64,000 nucleotides of DNA. It comes from Morinoia aosen (taxonomy: Eukaryota; Arthropoda; Malacostraca; Amphipoda; Talitridae). The notes below the pieces were generated by a model. The model saw only the letters and a program-made list of their open reading frames with translations, was not told the DNA's origin and did no database searches. The position numbers and the translations under genes were made by a program. Location: the NCBI GenBank assembly GCA_030386875.1, contig CM059567.1, positions 84,313,130 to 84,377,129 of the forward strand. The letters run 5' to 3'. The stretch's first letter is position 1. Each line of letters opens with the position of its first letter. Below, piece by piece: positions 47,575 through 58,269 of this stretch.

Positions 47575-50394
47575 TGACAGTAAAGAGCAGGTACATAAAT
47601 GGATCTAATTTTAAAGCGGTCATTTCTTTCTTTCAGCGAAATAGCTTATTTTAGTGAGAAATTTACTTCATACGATTTTAATTTCGAACGAACATGAAAA
47701 TTCGGTACCAAGAAATAGTGGGGAAGATGATGCCAGCCATGAGATGTTCCCTCGCGGGAGTTCTGCAGATAAATAAATGAGATTCACAACCAGAAAGAAG
47801 CACCAATTGCTGCTATATGAAATTGATTCGTGTTTTCAAAAATGTCTCTTTCATAATATCAAAATTTAGTTCACTTGTCAGCTTGTGGTGTGAAGGTAAT
47901 ATAAATATTATTTGATGATTTGATATTTCGGTGTACTTTAATTAAGGTTTAACATACTCGTATTTTTTTATAGAGGAATTAGATGAAAATAATATCACTG
48001 AATCGTATGAATTTGATTTCACTCTTAGCTATGAGTGACAAACTCTACACACCAGGAGCAAATTTTATAAAAATGGAATATTAGATTACATTTTAGGAAC
48101 TAAATTGCTACAATGTATTAAAAAAGTCTTGTGTAATTATGGAACTATTTAAGAAACTCATTAAATCAAGTGTGGAAAGAGATGAACAATATTCAAAGTA
48201 CAGCTTTGGGCTGTCAATATTTATTGTAAAGAATCAAATTTGAAGGGTGCTAATAAACCCTTACTGTAGAACTGAATCCGGCTGCAAAGAAAATCGTAAT
48301 TGCATATTTTTCAGAATAATCTGAAGCGCTGGTTTTAAAATCCGTTCAATTTTTATTCATTTGCGAATAACATACTATTTTTCGAGATTTTCGTAATAAT
48401 TACGGCCTTGGAAGAAATACTGTTAACTAGAGCGCAGATTGAGCTTCATTCTTTGTAATAACTTTAGCATAGTGATGATACACTTATTTTAATATTAAAT
48501 TAATTAAATTAGTGACAGTGCGACAGTGCGCTATTTACGAGTTTCTAGATTAGCGGTAATGCATTTTGTACCATTTTTTGTTTAACTATAGTACACATTA
48601 GTCTAACTCCTAGTGTAATCCTCATGTAATTTATGCTAATTTTAATCTACATTTAGAATATCTAAAGTAATTACAGGCACTCAACTCCAATTTCTAGTAT
48701 GTTACCATCGCAGTTTACCTTAATTTCTGATCTGCATACAGTGCACTTCATTTTTTTGTAGCTTATCTGGATTGGACTTTAAAGTACATAATTCCAGAAG
48801 TATCTAGAGTTCACTCAACACACATTTCTGGTTTACTTGTATTTCAGTCGATATAAATTTGTACTTTTTGTGAACTTCATTTCACATTACGTTTCTTAGT
48901 CTGTACAAATTTTTCAAGTCAGTTATGACACCATGAGTTTAGCTACGTGATGTTTTGATTATAATTTTGTAAGACAATTTATTGAATTATATGCTCATTT
49001 ATTACCCTTTATATGCAGCGGTTAACTCTACGACGATTTGCAGCCAAGACTTGAGAGGTCGGAAAAAAAGATGAATGCGTCGAGCGGAGTGAAAGAATTA
49101 TCTATCTCGAAAAAGATCTCCATCCAGGGAGATAAACCAACAATAACAATTCTATGTCTATGCTGTTGAATAGTCCAAGGAGAAATGTAAATCTCATAAA
49201 GCACTGTGAGGACCAAGGGATAGAGATACTCTGGAGAACTGCGACGTTAACTGATAGCGATGTTGTTGCAGGGTGGGATGCGGTCCAAACGCGCGTCTAA
49301 GAATGCGGCGAACATATTCATACTCGCAGAACGGGGTCAGAGGGACAAACGCACTAACGCGCTCATACAACACTCTTCAAGAGTCAATACTTTATTAATC
49401 GCATGTGATCATGAAATTAGTTTAAAAACGAAAAAATAATTTCCGAACGTGTGACCAGTGAAATGGGGCACTAAAGCACTCTCCTCGCATTTGTTCTCGA
49501 CATTTCGTTGTGGGACGTGGCATCTTAATAATTCGTTTATGTGTGAGCCATACTTCAAATTCATCAGGTGCTCCAACAGTCTACTCTCATCTCCTTTCTG
49601 CAAGTTTTGGTTCATTCAAGTATCCAGTGGCTGTAAAAACATTTTTGACCAGTGAAACTCAAAAATATCTACTCTTCCCCAATTGACTTCATTTCTACCT
49701 CGCAAGGAATTAAAGTCTACTCTCCGCTCTTATAACACTGGACAAATATATATATTTCAGGGAAAAGGTTTTAAAACAAATTCTAATTAAATTTGGACTG
49801 CTGATTACTGATATGAACTAAATTTTTTTCCCACACATTAAAATTTCGAGACACACCATTTTTCAATTTTTGATGAAAATTACTCATCAGCCTCTCAATA
49901 AATCTAAGGTTTCAAGAGATATATAATATATATTTCAATATATATATATATCTAAGGTTTCATGATAAAAACATGTTATTATTAGTACTGCATTTTGTGT
50001 ATTATTAATCGAGGAATAAGAAAGATTACAATATCCATGTTCAGCAAATAAAATATAATGACAGAATTAAATTAGAAAATATCAAAATACGTACAAATAT
50101 ACGGTGCACAGATCAGTGGTAAATAGCAGTTATCTGAATTTTCTTTTCTTAGCTGATCTCTGCTGTGCAGCTTCTGGGTTGTCTCTCATCAAGCTCCACC
50201 AATGCTCTGCTCTAGCTCTACTGTCTCAGTAACACAGAAAACAGGTGTATTTTGTGTACCCTCCTTGCTGACCTAAAAGAAAGTTAATCATTTTGAAATC
50301 GACACAAATTAACCTCCCATGAACATGATGTTGCAACCTCTCTAGAATAATCTTTATGTTATATTCTTCTTTAAGTTTTACGGGACGACCTATT
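47575..50394. other. Intergenic region; no gene recognised
   Basis: Mostly AT-rich. About 49020-49400 is more GC-rich and contains a 55-codon plus-strand frame beginning ATG at 49279 (MRSKRASKNAANIF), which I cannot assign and which may be repeat-derived. AT-dinucleotide sequence lies near 49920-49960, flanked by a TCTAAGGTTTCA direct repeat. Confidence 0.5.
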
Positions 50395-51285
50395 GTTACA
50401 GAGCCCTACTATTTCCACTGTGTAACAAAACACCTTTCAAACTTCTTTTGAAACTGTCAATAAAAAGCCTCCAATCCCTTGAAGCATAAGCTGGAAATCC
50501 TGTAAAGGGACGTAGCCCTTCTTCATAAATACAATAGACAAGCTGGCCATCTAAATGGAAGTACTTACGCTCTTATGCTTCCCTGTCCCGATAAAATGAG
50601 ACACTTGTGCCGGGTTTCAACATTCAACCCTCTCGTAGTCTTAAAGCCAACGTTTCAGCAGACTCTTTTGGTAGATAAAGGTCTCCTAACCAATTCATTC
50701 AAAGCAGACTGAGTATACAGAATTAGTTTGTCACAATCTTCATCACATGGCTTGAAAATATCCGTAGTGTCTTCTTCATCACCAGAAGCAGGTGAACTGA
50801 GATTTGTGATATCAAATTTTGGAAGTTCCGTAAATATTGGTACAGGTATTTCTGTACTATGGGTAACTGGTCGAATAGCTAAAACGATACTTGGCTACTG
50901 CAAATATTGCTTGTTTTTTTTTATTGAAACCTTTTTTCATGACGAGGCAGAAATAGTAATCATCGAAATGTTTGCTTGATTCTCTCGAAACCACAGGCAC
51001 TCTAAATTTAGGTTTAGCATTCTTTCCTTTAGACCTTAATCTCAAGGTCTCTACAAAGGTTTTTCACACTTTGTGTGGTGCCCAACGCTTGTCATGGTCT
51101 CCAAGTGGTACTTTGAAGTTCGCAAAATAGACGCTCTTAACAGAGTCAGTAATGTTGCACCTCTGCGTCTTCAACATAATGCTTCCAAAGATGTAGCAAA
51201 ATATACTTGGATCATTTGAACCCTGTCTTCTGTGAGATGTAGAGGCCATTGTTAGATCAGCAACACATCCTGCTGACAAATGCAA
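50395..51285 (-). pseudogene. Decayed copy of an arthropod multi-copy gene family (C2-type N terminus, DWRLFIDS block)
   Basis: On the minus strand the piece 51285-50860 reads DPSIFCYIF, RCNITDSVKSVYFANFKV, PLGDHDKRWAPHKVCKT, then FRVPVVSRESSKHFDDYYF. At 50491-50400 it reads SRDWRLFIDSFKRSLKGVLL. These blocks recur in a family of uncharacterised arthropod proteins, often present in many copies, that begin with a CYICG...DQDKPWAPH...C region and contain DWRLFIDSSKRSLK. Here the frame is interrupted several times and the C-terminal half is absent. Function of the family is unknown to me; multi-copy behaviour suggests transposon origin, which is inference. Confidence 0.72.
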
Positions 51286-51650
51286 GAAAAAAGTTGTTAG
51301 TCACCTGAGTTGTTTTTTAAACCTATACCCAACCTTATTTACCTTATTTACCTTATGCATTATTTCACGAAAAAGTAGAATAAAAACAGTAAATAACAAA
51401 ATTCAATATAAAATTCAATAATGAAAACTACCTGTGGATGTGTTGAGCAAGTCGAAATCTGCTTGTTTACTATCGTCTCATAAAAAATGGGAGCTTTATG
51501 CATGTTCAAAGAAAACGAAAGTATTTTCTAGTTTATTGGGAGAAAGAATGTAAAGTGTATCTACAAAAATAAACCATATAATCCGGCATTTTTACTCCAG
51601 TACTGAATATAAGCATAAATTTTTCTTGAAATTCATGAAAATGGGACATA

Positions 51651-52186
51651 CAGGGTCTTGGAAAATTCCGTGCAAATATTTTAACCCCAAATTAGCTCAT
51701 CATAGCCGTAGACTGTGGTGTATTTTTTTTGGTAAAATTCAGTTTCATAAAATTCGCAGCGTTTTTAATTTTCATTCCGAAAAATAATTTTTACTCTAAA
51801 AAATTATTTTTCAACTGATTTTGATGTAAATTGGCTACAAAGTAAATCTTTCAATGTTTTATGCGCACATGTTGTCAAAGTTAAAAAAAGGTATAAGATA
51901 ACTAGGAAAATGAAGTTCAAATTCAAAATAGGCTACACAAATTATAAGTTACAAATGTAAAAAACGAGAGACCTACATAAAAGCCTATTTCAAGATCTTT
52001 CAGATGATGTAATGTATGACAAAAATAATCAGATCAAGTGTATTTGCCAGGAAGAAAACTGATATAAGTTCACCAGTATTGACGAGCACCCACATGTTTC
52101 CCTGTCACTGCACCAGATACGCATGGCTAGACGAACGTGAGTGCTGCTGTGAGTGGGCTTTGCTACGCTTGAGTAGAATGTTTGGC
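51651..52186 (+). repeat. Left long terminal inverted repeat of the mariner-like element
   Basis: About 536 bases, matching the reverse complement of 53935-54475 along its length, from CAGGGT through GTGCAAATATTTTAACC to CACTGCACCAGATA and GCTACGCTTGAG. Similarity fades after about 52186. Confidence 0.9.
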
Positions 52187-52605
52187 TAAAACTCAAGTTT
52201 TACTATTTAGAGTTATTTAGCTTGTGGAAATTTACATACATTATGTATGTAGATTAGAATCAAATGATTAGAAAACCACAACTTTAATCATGTTGAGGTG
52301 CGTATTCTCTTATCTTGTCACTTCATTGAGTAATCACGGCCTCAAAACCCTAATAAGGTTCATTGCATTTGTAACCGTGTCGCTAATATTAAAAGAAATT
52401 AATTTTTGTAATTAAATAAAGATTTGCCAAAAATTTTCTGGAAAGAAATCGTGTCAGTAATTGCACACGGCAAAATTTAAATTATCAAAGTTTACAGACC
52501 GCAACAAATTATTAGCTTCGAAGAAAATTTCGAAGAGGAATGGTTGCTTATCATTTTGCTTCTGGACTTCATTTCGTTAACAATAACACTGCCAACTGCC
52601 CAGTC

Positions 52606-53660
52606 ATGAAACGATTGATAAATGAAGAAGTGGCTGACATTCATATGATTAACGGAGAAGCACAAGGAAACTCGAGGCGAGCAGCAATTCTGTAGAGAAA
52701 TAAGTTCCCGAACAGAAATGTGCCAAATCTCAGGACCTTCACGGCTATTCACAGGAGACTTTAAGAAACTGGTTCATTTAAGGTTACGCGACCTTACGCT
52801 GGGAAAGAAAGATTACGTCTTGAACGGGAGCAAGAGGTTCTAGAGTACATTCAGGATCATGCAAATGTAAGTTGTCGTTGTGTTGCTGATGCACTGGGGA
52901 TCAGAGATCATGCTGAAGTGTGGAACGTGTTGCGTGCTAGCGATCTTCATTCCTACATGTATGAAAGAGTTCAAGGATTGCTACCATCAGATTACTAACC
53001 TCGGGTTGTCTTTCCAAGATGGTTTCTTAATAAGTTACGCTACAATTGGAATTTTTCTTCATCCATTCTTTTTACAGAGGAAGCAAATTTTTCAAGAGAG
53101 AGTGTTTTTAACCATCAAAACCGGAACCACTGGGGAGAACAAAATCCCCACAATATTATTGAGCACAAACATCAACATCGGTTCAGTGTCAACGTTTGGG
53201 CATGTATTGTAGGGCATCACTTGATCGGTCCATACATTTTCCCTGCCACACTCACAGGAGATCCATACTTATAATGTTTTCCTGCAAAGGACTTTTCCCG
53301 TATTACTTGAAAATGTTCCTTTCGATATTCGCCGCAGAATGCCGTTTCAACAAGATGATGCCCCTCCTCATTTTTCAAGATCAGCACGAGACACACTGAG
53401 CATTAAGTTCCCAGACATATAGATAGAACGTAGAGGACCATTTTACCGGCCTTCTAGGCCTCCTAATCTGAACCCATTAGACTTTTTTCTGTGGGGACAT
53501 ATGAATAGCCTCGTGTATAAGATGCCCCTGGAATCAAAGGAAGATTTGATTGTCAGGATTGCGGTGGATGTTGGAGACATAGTCTTTGGCGAATCTTACG
53601 GCATTCTTTGGAGAATCTGTACAGGTTGTGCATAGAAGAAACTTGAAAACATTTTGAACA
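52606..53660 (+). pseudogene. DUF4817/DDE_3-type transposase, inactivated
   Basis: From the ATG at 52606 the frame reads NEEVADIHMINGEAQGNSRR (a DUF4817-like N-terminal HTH region), then a second HTH region (EVLEYIQDHANVSC) and YMYERVQGLLPSDY. The catalytic domain follows, with FTEEANF, HRFSVNVWACIVGHHLIGPY, FQQDDAPPHFS and NLNPLDFFLWGHMNSL. In-frame stops interrupt it, the first being TAG at 52693-52695, and others follow. The first catalytic aspartate, usually FTDEATF, is Glu here. It would have cut and pasted the element; this copy cannot. Family identification comes from recalled motif patterns. Confidence 0.85.
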
Positions 53661-53934
53661 TCTGTGTTAGCATGAATCTTAATCCTTAATGATGATACTC
53701 GTATATCATGTACTAAAGTAACATAGCGTGCTGTGAACTTCAGTAGCTAAATAATTTGGTTTTGTAAAATTACACTTTATTTTTTTCTTTCATATCTACG
53801 AATGAATGTGTTTATAGGTACCTGGTTTTCATTTACTTTAAGTTAAAATAATGGGAGTCAACATGTTCACAGTACCATATCGTCCATATGCAATACAATA
53901 AAAAAGGTCAAAGCTCTCAAATTCATATCTTTAC

Positions 53935-54475
53935 CCCAACATTCCCCTCAAGCGTAGTAAAACCCACTTACCGCAGCAGTCACATTCGTCTGGCCATGCC
54001 TATCTGGTGCAGTGGCATGGCAACATGTGGGTGCGGGTCAATACTGGTGAACTTATATCAGTTTTCCTTCTGGCAAATGCACTTAATCTTATTATTTTTT
54101 ATCATACATTACATCATCTGAAAGGTCTTGAAATACGCTTATATCGTAGGTCTCTTGTTTTCTACGATTGGGATTATTAATTTGTGTACGCTGTTTTGAA
54201 TTTGAACGTCATTATCCTAGGTGTTTTATACTTTTATCCAATTTTGACCACATGTGCATATAAAGCATTCAAAGATTAACTTTGTGACCAATTTTTATCA
54301 CAATCAATTGAAAAATGAATCTTTTTACAGCGAAAATTGTTTTTCGGTATAAAAGTTTAAAACGCTGTAACTTTTTTAAAAACTGAATTTTACCAAAAAA
54401 AATTACGCCACAGTGTACGGCTATGATGACTTAACTTGTGGTTAAAATATTTGCACTGAATTTTCTAACACCCTG
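53935..54475 (-). repeat. Right long terminal inverted repeat of the mariner-like element
   Basis: About 541 bases, the inverted partner of 51651-52186, ending ACCCTG next to the TA duplication. The open frame at 53888-54121 overlaps this repeat and is not a gene. Confidence 0.9.
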
Positions 54476-54477
54476 TA

Positions 54478-56697
54478 TACTTACAGCGCAAAAACGTGAT
54501 GTGATAGAGAAAATAGAATATCAGATTTGAATTCAGCACCCTCAAAATAGTCTAACACTGTTCTTAAATTCCATGCCAGAGAAAATGTTTTTTGTTTGCC
54601 AATGGTTAGCCCACACCATTGCAGTTTTTAGACAGGAGGGTTTTTTTTCTCTACGCCGACGGCTGCTGTTGATAGATTTGATATCACTTCTATGTCTTAG
54701 GATCGAGACAGTGCCGAAGTCATCATAAAGGCCCTTTAGCTCTTTTTTTCAGGTTCACAGTGCGAGAAACGTTGGACAATTGCCTTTCCAGCTAGTAAAA
54801 AATCATTCTTGAATCTTGAACGTCTGCAGCATTATGTGTCACTGGATTCCCCAAAGTAACAGAGTAAGAGCCTGATGTTAGTTTTCCTTTTATCGAAAGA
54901 TTTGTCCAACTCATTTTAATCTCTAAATAGTGAGTTGAAAGACTTTAAAATTGGCCAAATTACGTAAAATAATGGTTCACTGAAAAGCATTGTATAAAAA
55001 CTCTTCTCACCTTGCTCAGGAAGCTCACTTAAGTTTAGAGCGTTAGGGAACAGTGGAGCGAGGCGGACTCAAATACACCACGCGTGATCATTAGTTCATT
55101 AAGTTTTTATTATTGTTATGTGTAGTTTAACATTTACATATGTGTATAGCCATGTGCGTATTTTTTGCGTTGAAAATTAGGAAATTTCTTTTGTAGAGCC
55201 ACCATAGAGTGTAGGCGAAACATGAAGCATCATGGAATGCAGCTCACGTAAATGACCATCCCATTTAGTGATTTCAAGTGTCTTCAGGAGATATTGATGA
55301 AATAATGTTGGGTTTACTAACCCCTCATTTTAATTCTATTAATTCTTTTAGGATTCAAAACTTAAGGGCAAATGTCCGAACATTTATTTTAGTCAACAGA
55401 ACGAACTGCTAGGAAACAACAGCAAGTAGTTTCCCGAGATGAGCAAAAAGAGAAACAGCACCCAAGTTAGGCGCATCTTGAGGATTCCAGCATTACGCAC
55501 AGCAGCGTCCTCTGTAGTAGTTTTATTAAAGGGTTCCTTTAAAACGAAGATCGAAGATCCTCAGGGCAAAGTTAGTTTTAAAAAACGTAACTCCTTTGAA
55601 GTATAAGACAACCAATGGACGTGGTCGTGCATCAGCACCGTACGCCGGTAAGAAGTTTTAGAGTCGTTCTGAATAGGGAGACACAGGGCTTTAAGAAGTC
55701 AGGTCGTAGATTAGCTAAATATCCTAGCTTATTTAAAAATTTCACGAATATGTATATCAGCTAGATTTTAATAAATGATTGACAATTAATTACCTTGAAT
55801 ATTAAATAGCTATTCAAGAGGCTGCAATAGCCGGGTCGAGGAATTTAAGGCACAGAAAGACTGCTTTTTAATAAAGAGAATTATAAGTTAAAGGTAGCAG
55901 ACCCACTTTTATTAAAAGGGCGACATGCTGCCCAAGCAGAGTAAGTTAAAAGTTAGGAATTTAAAAGCGAAGAATGCACCACGTATTGAAATCATGTTTA
56001 ATTAAGATTTCACACGAACCACAAATTTAACACTAAGTCAGTTCTATAAAACGTTTCGAAGACCAGCTCTATATTCAGTTAACAGACTGCAACGATAAAA
56101 TAAAGAACAAAATCAGTCTTTGTATACAAAATCAGTCTATCTTATCAGTCTTCCTATACAAAATATGCAGCTGCAAAACAAAAAAAAAAAACAAAGAACA
56201 GAAAGAACTCAATTCAACGGTTTCAAATTCTCCTCTGGCAACTAAGACAGGCGATCAGAAGAAAACTTCTTCTTCCACAAGGCCGCGATCAGTAATACGG
56301 AAGATTTTCAACAATTCAGTGGTGTTGGATTGCTCATAAATGAATTTTTGTTTCAAACTAAAAACACTTCCGTGATTAGTTCGACAAAGCTTGGTGCACA
56401 AAAATGCCGAGCTTTGAGGATCATCAAGAAAGTAAAGAACGGTCCACCGTCACCGCGATTGCATGCCCACCAGTTATTTCATTCCCCTTCGTCATTGCGA
56501 GCTGCGCTTCATTGCTTTGAGGCCTGAATCCGTCTCACGTTATCAGTACTGTGATATCGTCGGAAATGAGCAATCCTTTAGGAATTATGTGCCTAAAAAT
56601 TATTCCAAACAGGATTCAATGTGAATTAATATCTCCCTTCACATAATCAGTTCACATTCTATTTTCTGTTTTTACCGTGACATCGCCTGTTTGATTG
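54478..56697. other. Intergenic region; no gene recognised
   Basis: 2.2 kb without a recognisable coding region. There are A-rich runs near 56175-56195 and short ORFs only (56330-56527). Some stretches, for example 55020-55100, look repeat-like but match no family I know. Confidence 0.5.
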
Positions 56698-56743
56698 TAA
56701 AGGGGTGTTTACACTAGGGGACATTTCGGCTGTGAGGCGCGAC

Positions 56744-56841
56744 TCGTGTAGCCGAAGCTCGCCACTGAGGCTCAAATTTGTGTGTGTGAGCCCGAATTTC
56801 CCGATTCGCTTTGGTTGAATCCGTGCAGCGGCTACACGAGT
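56744..56841 (+). repeat. Subterminal inverted repeat within the Harbinger-like element
   Basis: ACTCGTGTAGCCG near 56745 recurs inverted as CGGCTACACGAGT near 56828. It may be a transposase binding or hairpin region close to the left end. Confidence 0.6.
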
Positions 56842-56915
56842 GCGAGGCGCAGCTCTAGACGGTCAGTGTGCGGATGGCAGTCATCAAGTGAGGTAGCGCC
56901 TCTCTCTCACCCGTC

Positions 56916-57130
56916 ATGGCTGACTCAACACTACCGCAAGAAACTACACTGCTTCTAATTGAAATGTACTAAGCCCATCAATGCCTTTGGCAGACTAAAA
57001 GCTGTGAATATAAAGAGGCTGCTTTCCATTATATTTTAATGAAGATGAACGAATATAGTAACATTTCACTCATGCAAATAAAAAAGAGATTACGTAGCTA
57101 CGATGGAGCAACAATATTCACACAAGCTCG
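56916..57130 (+). pseudogene. MADF/Myb-like protein remnant of the Harbinger-like element
   Basis: The ATG at 56916 opens MADSTLPQETTLLLIEMY, then a TAA at 56970-56972, then AHQCLWQTKSCEYKEAAFHY and NISLMQIKKRLRS in the same frame. The spacing of E-Y-x-LW...EYK-x-AA suggests a MADF-type DNA-binding domain, the usual companion protein of animal Harbinger transposons. Confidence 0.6.
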
Positions 57131-57166
57131 TCTACAGCTGCATGGCTGCCACTTGGTTTTGTGCTG

Positions 57167-58137
57167 CATGGCTGCCACTTGTGTTTGACCAAAATATCTA
57201 GTGTGACCTCAAAAAATATCGAGAAACATATAGATTTAATAATAAAACATTCAAAAATTTATCTAGAAATAAATTAATTATCTACTATAATAAATTAGTT
57301 GAACAATAGCATATAAGGATATTTATTTCATAAATTGCTTTATTTTAGGCAATTTATCTTTATATAAATTATCTAGTATCCTGATATTTACCTTAATAAA
57401 GCTTGGTATCCAAATATTCTTCAATTTTACACGTGTTGCGAGTAGAAAGGTCAGTCTCTATTGCATTGCATATTATCAATGCTCAGATTCCTACTTATCA
57501 ACAATTGTTTTAATGCTTTCACACCGCTATCTTCATCACTTTTAATAATTTTGCAATTACTAAGTAAGTTGATTCTACTTTATTAGATGCATTACTTTAG
57601 TAAATAACTGATACACCAAGTAGTTTCATGATAGAAATATCATTGCTCCATCCAACAATAAACTGAACTCCTTGTTACCAATATCATTGGTCGGTCTTTC
57701 GTCAAAATGAGGCCACATTACATTATTGATAATGGATGTGCATTTTATTCCATGATTTTCTGATATCATCACTAGTTTTGCAATTGGAGATAGTGTGCTG
57801 TAGCTTATGAACCGTGAAATAGCCGTCTTGGTGTCGTTCATAATCTGAACATAACATGATCAGAATATGGTTGCTTCACTATTCAGACAATTTGCTTAAG
57901 TAAATTAACAAATATAATAAAAATGAAGCAGTAACCAACCATTATGGTGACTTCCTAATTCGAATTTACAGTAATCTATCATATACATAGCTTAAATGTA
58001 ATTCTAGCTAGAAAATTTCTAGCACGCTGAAAAAACTATATAAATTTTGTAGCTAATAACTAGGTTCGAAATTTTACATCTAGGCTTCAGCAAAAACATC
58101 TAGATCTAGCTATATAATATCTAGAGTGGCAGCCCTG
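57167..58137 (+). mobile_element. Non-autonomous hAT-like transposon nested in the Harbinger-like element
   Basis: The left end CATGGCTGCCACT and the inverted right end CAGGGCTGCCACT form short terminal repeats. Flanks TTGTGCTG (57159-57166) and TTGAGCAG (58138-58145) match at 6 of 8, fitting an aged 8 bp duplication. Subterminal TCTAG/CTAGA motifs are frequent at both ends. No transposase frame was seen. It must be younger than its host element. Confidence 0.72.
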
Positions 58138-58269
58138 TTGAGCAGCGCGCGCTCCATGGCTCGCTCCAATGGTGTCTAGTCTAAACGCACATGTCTCTTG
58201 TGAAGCTCCACACGAGGCGTCTACACGTGAGCCTGCAGCAAAATGTAGACCAGTGTAAACGGCCCTTAA

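Larger units (their letters stand above)
51651..54475 (+). mobile_element. Tc1/mariner-superfamily DNA transposon with very long TIRs, ends intact
   Basis: A 2,825-base element begins CAGGGT and ends ACCCTG, with TA on each side (51649-51650 and 54476-54477) as the expected target duplication. Terminal inverted repeats run about 51651-52186 and 53935-54475, far longer than the usual 25-30 bases. A broken transposase frame occupies the centre on the plus strand. The two ends differ at scattered positions, so the insertion is not very recent. Confidence 0.92.
56701..58266 (+). mobile_element. PIF/Harbinger-like DNA transposon remnant with TAA target duplication
   Basis: The left end AGGGGTGTTTACACTAGG and the inverted right end AGGGCCGTTTACACTGG are similar terminal repeats. 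TAA flanks both sides (56698-56700 and 58267-58269), the TWA-type target of Harbinger elements. Inside are a decayed MADF/Myb-like frame and a nested hAT-like insertion. Without the nested piece the element is only about 600 bases, so most internal sequence, including any transposase, is gone. Confidence 0.78.

Noticed and set aside
49279-49440. Small basic protein of 55 codons
   Set aside because: The GC-rich local composition is curious, but there is no family match, no conserved feature and no transcript evidence available.
53888-54121. Plus-strand ORF of 77 codons
   Set aside because: It overlaps the right terminal inverted repeat of the mariner-like element and has no counterpart meaning in the left repeat.
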